Source: Plasmodium coatneyi (Eukaryota; Apicomplexa; Aconoidasida; Haemosporida; Plasmodiidae). Taken from it: DNA of 64,000 bases. The translations under genes were made by a program, and so were the position numbers. Position 1 is the stretch's first letter. Every line of letters begins with the position of its first letter. The notes beneath the pieces are model-generated. The model was not told the DNA's origin. It made no database searches and was given only the letters and a program-made list of their open reading frames with translations. This document shows positions 57,314-64,000 of this stretch, piece by piece. The DNA lies in assembly GCF_001680005.1 (NCBI RefSeq), contig NC_033563.1, positions 372,001 to 436,000 of the forward strand. Direction: 5' to 3'.

Positions 57314-58300
57314 TCACGCGTTCGACTTGACACTGCTAATCACGGACAGGAACTCGGAGGACGCATCGGAGGTCTTTCCCCTACAGGAATGGGACGAATT
57401 TGACACGGCGGGCTCCGCCCTGGTGAAGAAGCCGAACATGGAACGCAAATTTCTGCCCCGGCCCTCCTCACTTTCCTTTTTTTTCTTGGGGTTATTATTA
57501 CTTTTTTTTTTCTTTCCATAGGAGGTTGACTTTTTAACGCGGTTCATCTCGTCCATCTCGCCTATCGTGTCGGGCTCCCCGTTTGTTGCGTCAGAATTTT
57601 GTGGAAAAATTACATGTCCTACGTCTTCCCCCCCAGGGTCATTCTGTTCTCCCTCGTAAGCTTCTCCCTGCTCCGCCTGTTCTTCTTCCCCTTCGCTCAT
57701 TGAGTGCTCACTGCCAGCCTCATCTGGCTTGCCTATTTCGCTGTACAGGTGGCTGGACTGTTTTTCCCCGGTTCTTACGTTATTCCCCATTAAGTCTGTA
57801 TCCTTCCGTGTGATCCTCATGTTTCGCTCCGTAATAATGACGCGGGAGTTCCCACATTCCAAGGTGTTCAGGGATCGCTCTGCAACCTCTCTCAAACAAC
57901 CAAATGGGAAATTGCCAATGAGGACTTCGTCCTCGAGGTCGATAACACTTGAAACCTCTTCGTTCCCGTTACGGTTATAATCTGATCTGTCCCGCACCAA
58001 TGCAGGACATATGTTACTTGCGTTAAAATTGCTCACCTCAAGTTTGTACACAAAACCTTCTTTCTTAATGCACCCGTCAAAATAATATTTGGACATGTCG
58101 GAGCTGTCTTGGTACTTGTATCTATCGTCAGAGCTACTTGTGGTAAAACATTCGTCTAAAGTCTTTCTCTTGTTCATTCCATCCGATACGATTTCACACA
58201 AATTGATGCCTCCATCTTCGCATTTCCCACCGGATAAGCAGTTAGGGTCGCACGGAAACTTCCCCACATTGCACAGGAGGGACGCCAGACGGCTAGCCAT
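57314..58300 (-). CDS. Unknown Cys-containing protein with acidic tail
   Basis: Single exon, 328 residues from ATG at 58300. The N-terminal 35 residues contain four close cysteines (CNVGKFPCDPNCLSGGKC), then Cys at about 35, 51, 77 and 97. A folded-looking middle (about 75-165) has FNASNICPALVRDRSD and a hydrophobic FPFGCLREV region, followed by an acidic, disordered stretch (GEEEQAEQGEAYEGE) and a lysine-rich patch. The C-terminus is Ser-rich. No signal peptide is seen, so the cysteines are more likely metal ligands or structural in the cytosol. No family recognised. Confidence 0.6.
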   Translation of the reverse strand: MASRLASLLCNVGKFPCDPNCLSGGKCEDGGINLCEIVSDGMNKRKTLDECFTTSSSDDRYKYQDSSDMSKYYFDGCIKKEGFVYKLEVSNFNASNICPALVRDRSDYNRNGNEEVSSVIDLEDEVLIGNFPFGCLREVAERSLNTLECGNSRVIITERNMRITRKDTDLMGNNVRTGEKQSSHLYSEIGKPDEAGSEHSMSEGEEEQAEQGEAYEGEQNDPGGEDVGHVIFPQNSDATNGEPDTIGEMDEMNRVKKSTSYGKKKKSNNNPKKKKESEEGRGRNLRSMFGFFTRAEPAVSNSSHSCRGKTSDASSEFLSVISSVKSNA

Positions 58301-61300
58301 GTCAACGGGCGGTGTAACAAATAAAAGGGGTCTACTTGGGGAAAAAAAAGAAATTCCTAACTAGGTTTTCTCTTCAAATGCACCCCAAAATCGTAATCCC
58401 TCTATTTATTTATTATTATTTTTTTTTTTGCAACGTTAGAACGATGTGCATAAACACATCTGTTTTTTCTTCCCCGTCACGCACGCTTATACATTAACAT
58501 GTTGCCTCCTCTCCATTTAAAGGATCCACACAGAATGAACGAACTCGTAGCGGTGACGAAGTGGGCGAAGCGGGAACCCCCCCACCTGGTCACCACAAAT
58601 GGTTGGTCGTTGACCAAAGGAGGGTAAAAAAAAAAAAAATTTCCGTTAGGAAAGTTACCTTTCACAAGTTTACCTTTTGCAAAGTTGCTTTACGCGAAGA
58701 GAATGAGTAAAGTTGCGAGGGAGAGAAACGCCTTGCCGGAATTTTTTTTTTTAAATGAAGAAAATGCACAGAACAACGCGGTTGTAAAATGAGCGGCAAA
58801 CGACTCGACCGTCCGCGCGTAGTGGTGGAAACCAACAACAACCAATCGCAGGTGTGTTAATTTTTCTTTTGACACCACGTTACCCTATATTGAGAGCGCT
58901 ACGCAAATTCGTCATCCTGGGAACATGCGGAGTTTGCCCGGTTGACCCCGTCCCACGTGCACGCCCTTTCAGAGGGGCAGAACGTGGTGGGAGGAGGAAC
59001 GAACAAATAAGATGTGCAAGTGTACACATCCGCGAGAACGGCAATAGTTTTTCCTGCGTGTAAATATGTTTACAAAGGTTCACAACACCTGTGCCTTTTT
59101 ATGATGAATTTTCTTAAGTTGTACACCTTGTGTTGTTGCCTGACCTGGTCAGGTAAATTTCTACAAAAGTAAAAATTACCCCATTTTTTTATGACTTGTT
59201 CAGGCAAAAGTGGGGTTCGCGCGGTGCTGTAAATTTTGGCGAGTCGTTGTTAACCAGCATGCGAATGTAACATTGGAGCATTTTTCAATTAAGCGGAGGG
59301 AAAACCATCAATTTGGAACGTCAGTTGACTAGTGGCTCTTAAAACATGTAACACCTTCTATATTCGAAAGGGCGGCATTCTGTGGAATGGCAAAAACGGT
59401 CGAGCTATATGGTGACAATTTTAAGAAAAAAAAAAAAAAAAAAATCTTCAATGGGGTGTGCTTAACATTGTGGCAGTTTGACATCCCAGGAAAGGGGGGA
59501 AAAGCATTCAAATGGGAAATGAAGTGATCAACATGGCGAGCATTTAATTTTGCCAAACAATTCCATCTGCGAAAATGCACAGTTAGTTATGCCTCTGTTT
59601 TTATTTTACTGGGTAAGCGTGCGCGCGGTGGAGATTACAGGAAAATCCTTATCCTTTTTCCTTCCCAACCGTTTATATGCTAACGCCCTTTCCACCAGTG
59701 CGTACAGGAAATTTTTTTTTTTTATGCCGACGCGGATAGGTACACTTTTGGCATGGAAAAAAATACATACTCGGAACGGGGTTAAGAAAAGGCATCTTTG
59801 CGGGAGGGGCATTATCGCTGTAAATGACGACTAACGGATACGCGATTATTGCTAGTTGAAAACTACTCCAATTCCCGTCTCGAGGCTTGAAAAAGCCGAG
59901 GGCAATTTTTGTAGCCTTTGTATGAAGGCGAACAATTTTAAAAAATCAAACTTTTGCATGAAGTGGAAGTAACATGGCAAGGAGAGCAGGATGGGGGATG
60001 TAAATAAAACGATTAAAGCTTGCTTATGATTTTTGTAATGGTTTAGCATAGCTGCTCTTATGTTGGGTGCGCTTTTTATCATATATTGCTAGCGCTAGTT
60101 TTCCCCATCGGGGGGGCATGTTATTGCGCAATGTCGAAGTGGAAAACAATTTTAGCATGTTGGTAAAAAGGAAAAAAAAAAGTGTATCCAAATTTAAGGA
60201 AGCCTCGTTACAAAAGGCAAAATGAATGCACGTGGAAAAAGAAAATATTCCTTTCGTATAAATCGGAGAAAACTTTTTTTTTTCTTTTTGGCGGAACTCA
60301 ATCTTTGTGATATAATTATCTCGTTTTATGGGCACCATGGGATTTCAAAGCAATTCTAATGCGGTATATGTTTTCCATGTGTATTAGGAGGGCTAATAGG
60401 ACGATTGCATATCTGTAGGGCCAACCCATGTCACATTTAATAGGTGAAACATCTTGGTCACTTTTACCATGCACATATTTTGAATCAGTTGGGTAAGATG
60501 TGGCTGGCCGTCATATCAACAACCCTTTTTCTGCCCAGCGTGTACATCTGGGGACTCGCAAAACAGGGGGCAATGATGTGCGGATGGGTCCAACGCGCAT
60601 AGCACACTTCTAATGGCGCTCAAAACTCCGCGTTAGCCCCTTTCGACGAAACCACATCCCCTTGTTGGGAAAATGAGAAAGTGTATTACGCCCTCCCCCT
60701 GGTAATTCTACCAAGGTAAATGGTCGGTCAAATGTTGTTCCATACGTGAGTGAGAAAAGTTGCGTTTAGCGGACCTGTCCCCTGTGTGATTATACCAGTC
60801 CAATTCGAATCCCCACTCTGTGGCCATGCACTTCTCCCATTTGGGGGCACAGTTTGTGCATCCCAATTGAGGCAGATTAAACAACCCTTCTAACAGTAAT
60901 GAGGAGCTTGTGCACCGATTGGACCTTTTCGCATGTTCATTCAAAATGTCCACACAAGTGGTAGAGGTGACACATAGGAGGTAGTGTAGATGCTATGCTG
61001 CTCCCCTTGGGTAGAAATGATCGCAACAATGGAGGCGTTCTCAGTTGTAAAAAGGAGCTTTGCACAAGTGAAGCAAAAAAAAGGGTAAACGGAGTTGCAA
61101 TTGCAATTGCAGTTGCCGTTGCAGTGGAATTTTTTTTTTTTTTTTTTCCTTCTGTGCGCACTGCCGAAGGGGCATACGCGACGTCATTCTATTTACTTTT
61201 ACCTACCGCTTCGGCTAGAACCGAATCGAGGAAAAAAACATCCCAAAGGGTTTTTTCAAATGTGATAAGCCGCACGTTCATTCTACAATAAGGGTAGCTA

Positions 61301-61383
61301 TTGTTTCGTTTTATTTATTTATTTTTTTTTTTTTTTCAAAAATTTCCACTTTACCATTTGGTATCCACCTGCCCCCGAACAAC
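58301..61383. other. 3-kb intergenic region, no gene supported
   Basis: Long spacer between the Cys-containing protein gene (-) and the AHSA1 gene (+), both transcribed away from it. Short open frames (for example 60708-60953 minus) lack splice or family support. Small direct repeats of TTGCAATTGCAATTGCAGTTGC occur near 61095-61120. A tRNA T-loop-like word near 60806 does not fold into a tRNA. Confidence 0.5.
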
Positions 61384-62152
61384 ATGAGCTTCACGATAGA
61401 GGAGGAGTACTACGTGCCCCCCGAGGTTCTGTTCAATGCCTTCACAGATGCCTACACGTTGACGAGACTTTCCAGGGGTTCCCCCGCCGAGACGGTTAGA
61501 AAGATAAGGAAAAAGTGGATATGGAAGAAAGCCCAGAGAAGCATTGGCATGCCCGGTGAAGGCCGTGTCGTGTTGCTGCTCAGATAACTATACACACAAA
61601 ATACTCGATGTTCTTTCCTTCCCCATTAACATTTTAGGATGCCAAAGTGGGAGGAAGTTTCTCCCTCTTCGCAGGGAGCGTTTACGGTGAATTCATGGAG
61701 ATTGAAAAGCCACATAAGGTTATCCAGAAGTGGAAGTTCAGGGATTGGTGCGACAACGACTACAGCACAGTGACGCTAGAATTTAAGAAAGTAAAAGAAA
61801 ATCACACTTTGCTTAAACTGACCCAGGAAAACATTCCTACCAAGAATAAGTTCGATGAAGGTAGGTGAACCACGTATCGTCCTGCGAAGAAGTGGGGTGT
61901 CCCCAGCAGACCAGACGAAGGAGAAATATTCTACAAAGTGTAGCCGACTGCACATATATCTTTATGTGTTAATTTACTCATCCCTCTACACTCGCTCAGA
62001 GCGCACACAGTTATGTAGCCTTCGCGTACACCTTTCTTCCCCTATCCTTTGAATGTTTTGCAGGTGGTGTCCTGGAACGGTGCAGAAACGGATGGACGGA
62101 AAATCTATTGCACAACATAGAAGTGATACTGGGATACCCGAAGAAGAAGTAG
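61384..62152 (+). CDS. AHA1: Activator of Hsp90 ATPase (AHSA1) domain protein
   Basis: Three exons in phase: 61384-61494 (donor GTTAGA), 61638-61860 (GTAGGT) and 62064-62152, giving 140 residues. The sequence is one AHSA1/START-like helix-grip domain: YVPPEVLFNAFTDAYTLTRL, then DAKVGGSFSLFAGSVYGEF, KVIQKWKFRDW, the HTLLKLTQENIP strand and GGVLERCRNGW before the C-terminal helix NLLHNIEVILGY. Full-length Aha1 has an extra N-terminal domain that binds the Hsp90 middle domain; it is absent here, so this is the short C-terminal-type form. A co-chaperone role is expected, with weaker ATPase stimulation. Confidence 0.88.
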
Positions 62153-63371
62153 CCACAGGAGGTGGGGAACCTGACTTCGATGCGTCCCCCCCTACACTCA
62201 TGTTGGACACTCTTTAAATATATCCTGTCGTATGCATAGCATCTGCATTATGCGTTGTTTTCGCACGACAGTTCGTTGTTTTTTATTTTTTATTTTTTTT
62301 GGACCCCTTCGAACCACGAACAGTTAAGACTGCCTTCACTTGGTGATAAACCACCAGGTAGATAGCTCCCTTGGGGAGATGAAATACTTCCCCGTCTGTC
62401 TGTTCTGCTTAGAGGTTAAGGTTCCCGTTTGGGCCACTTGGTCCGTGGCTACCCTCGTGGCAACTCCCATGGCTGCTAAACCGTTTTGTTGTTTGATATA
62501 TGCCCTCAGTGAGGCACTCTATTTGAACGGGATGTGCACAAGGCACAACACATTTTCTCGCCATCGGAACGAACCCGCAACTAGAAGGGTTCTATCGTGG
62601 GGGAAGTACAAATGTCCATCAGCTTCCTTTTAACGTTGCGCTATGTAAAGTTTTTTTTTTTTTTTTTTTTTTTTTCCTGGTTGGCGAATACCTTAACGTT
62701 GTTACCTCTGCTGGGGAGACCTTATGATCTCGCAACGGTCGGCCTCTTTGCAGATTAGCGGAGAGGCAACGAAGTGTAGGAGGGACATCTCACGTGTTTT
62801 TCATTTACGGGTAACGCAACTTGGTTCGCTTAGCTTAACTCGGCTCTCTTTTATTATTATTTTTTTTTTTTTTTTTTTTTTTCCGGAGTAACCCGTGGTA
62901 TTGCCTTGGCCACCGCAACGGGGCAGTCACCGCAATGTGACCACTGGAGGGGATACAACATTGTTTAAAATAAAAAAAAAAAAAAGAACCCACAAAAGAA
63001 AGCAAATAGGGAATAGCTGGCATAAGCGGAAAAATCTCTAACATGACGGCTAGGCTTCCCGTTTTGGCAAAATAACAATCGCGGGGAAGGTGGTAGCGCC
63101 GTTTTTTTTTTTCTTCCTCACTCAGTTCTCTACTCCATCGTAGGAAGAGGGACGAAGAGGAATTCGCACTTACGCAGTAGGTTACGCAGCGTATGCGTAG
63201 GTGCGTGCTTGCCCATCTGGGTACACTCACAACAGTGGGGAGAGCGGAATCAGCAGGATCTACTGCTTCTACCCATGGGTTAAGGCGCGCCAAGAGAGGC
63301 AAAAGCGTGAAGATCTTCACCGAGGGGAATAACCGTTTCCCGTGCCACGTTACCACCCCTTCACCGTGAGA
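62153..63371. other. Spacer upstream of PRP19
   Basis: Contains poly-T runs at 62651-62675 and 62860-62882 and the 5' region of PRP19. No gene seen. Confidence 0.6.
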
Positions 63372-64000
63372 ATGTCCATCCTCTGCACGATCAGCGGGCA
63401 GACGCCCGACGAACCCGTGGTGAGCAAAACGGGGTACATCTTCGAAAAACGGCTCATCGAAAAACACATCCTGAATTATGGCATATGTCCAGTAAGTGGA
63501 GAGGTCCTAACGCTGCAGGATCTGTACCCACTGAAAAATGAGAAGGTGGTAAAGCCAAGGCCCATTACGGCGAGTAGCATTCCAGGGTTGCTATCCATCC
63601 TACAAACCGAGTGGGACTCTCTCATCTCAGAGATGTTTACCCTAAGAACCCACGTCAATGACATACGTAACCAACTGACCCATAGTCTGTACCAGTACGA
63701 TGCTGCAACGAGGGTAATTGCAAAATTGTTGAAGGAGAAAAATAACTACACAGAAGAAATAAAAAATTTAAGGAAGCAAATTCTAAGCATCCGTAGTGGC
63801 AATGATTTGAATGAACTTGAAGTGGGGCTAAGTGAGGAACTACTAAATGACATGCAGGAGTTGGCAAAGAATCTTCTAATGACAAGGAAGAAGAGAAACA
63901 TAGAACATGTTACCACGACTGACCAGTGGAAACAGGTGACAAATACAAACGAGTTCGATGTACACTCGGCTGCACTTCCGGGGGTTACGTGTCTTTCCCT
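63372..64000 (+). CDS. PRP19: Pre-mRNA-processing factor 19 (PRP19), 3' truncated by window
   Basis: Frame open from ATG at 63372 to the window end, 209 codons seen. Residues 1-60 form a U-box: MSILCTISGQTPDEPVVS, GYIFEKRLIEKHI, CPVSGEVL. The PRP19-specific linker follows (KPRPITASSIPGLLSILQTEWD, then FTLR and QLTHSLYQYDAATRVIAKL), which includes the coiled coil used for tetramerisation. The end, HSAALPGVTCLS, is the start of the WD40 propeller, which lies beyond the window. It is a ubiquitin ligase of the spliceosome NineTeen complex. No intron is seen in this part. Confidence 0.93.
   Translation, partial: MSILCTISGQTPDEPVVSKTGYIFEKRLIEKHILNYGICPVSGEVLTLQDLYPLKNEKVVKPRPITASSIPGLLSILQTEWDSLISEMFTLRTHVNDIRNQLTHSLYQYDAATRVIAKLLKEKNNYTEEIKNLRKQILSIRSGNDLNELEVGLSEELLNDMQELAKNLLMTRKKRNIEHVTTTDQWKQVTNTNEFDVHSAALPGVTCLS

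Noticed and set aside
57021..57521. Plus-strand frame overlapping the Cys-containing gene
   Set aside because: Made of poly-A/T translations and the antisense of the real minus-strand gene.
60800..60825. AATTCGAATCCCC, like a tRNA T-loop
   Set aside because: Flanking bases do not form a T-stem or acceptor stem on either strand.
60708..60953. 81-codon minus-strand frame with a coding-like middle
   Set aside because: No splice sites, signal peptide or family feature, and no supporting context; kept as intergenic.

Overview
This window reads as nuclear DNA of a simian malaria parasite of the Plasmodium knowlesi / P. coatneyi group. Three signals support this: (i) a cluster of five multi-exon KIR-family (pir superfamily) variant antigen genes; (ii) degenerate telomere-like GGGTTTA/GGGTTCA arrays inside the chromosome, beside the variant genes; (iii) a core genome of moderate GC with very long poly-A/poly-T tracts and short introns with GTAAGT-type donors and T-rich acceptors. 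The choice between the two species cannot be made from the window.

Left core block (1 to about 26 kb): a divergent RAD51/RecA-like protein (+); a six-exon interrupted large basic protein with AT hooks and a C-terminal cupin that looks like CENP-C/Mif2 (-); an apicoplast-type TPR plus PDZ-like protein (+); a giant three-exon gene (-, 11903-22904, 3584 codons) that resembles adenylate kinase 9 with tandem but eroded kinase domains; the DNA polymerase delta small subunit (+); and, just after it, a GC-rich stretch of nested perfect hairpins that may be a structured RNA.

Variant island (about 26.5 to 47.4 kb): AT-rich, with no housekeeping gene. It holds KIR-1 (-), KIR-2 (+), KIR-3 (+), KIR-4 (-) and KIR-5 (+). 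Three of them (KIR-2, -3, -5) carry two KIR ectodomains, made by duplication of the ectodomain exon. Telomere-like arrays lie only in the 5' intergenic spaces, about 0.7-1.2 kb from every KIR start codon and always with the G-rich strand reading away from the gene. The two head-to-head intervals therefore hold G-array followed by C-array, the same layout as a telomere-telomere fusion. The 3'-3' interval between KIR-3 and KIR-4 lacks such repeats and has a different T-rich minisatellite.

Right core block (about 47.5 to 64 kb): a short putative secreted protein (+), a large double B-box zinc finger protein with a PH-like region (+), CCT eta chaperonin subunit (-), an unknown cysteine-containing, acidic-tailed protein (-), an AHSA1-domain Hsp90 co-chaperone (+), and the 5' part of PRP19 (+), cut by the window edge. 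The housekeeping genes on both sides place the KIR island inside a chromosome arm rather than at an end.

All exon structures were assembled by eye from reading frame, phase and splice signals. No database search was possible, so family names rest on recognised motifs.
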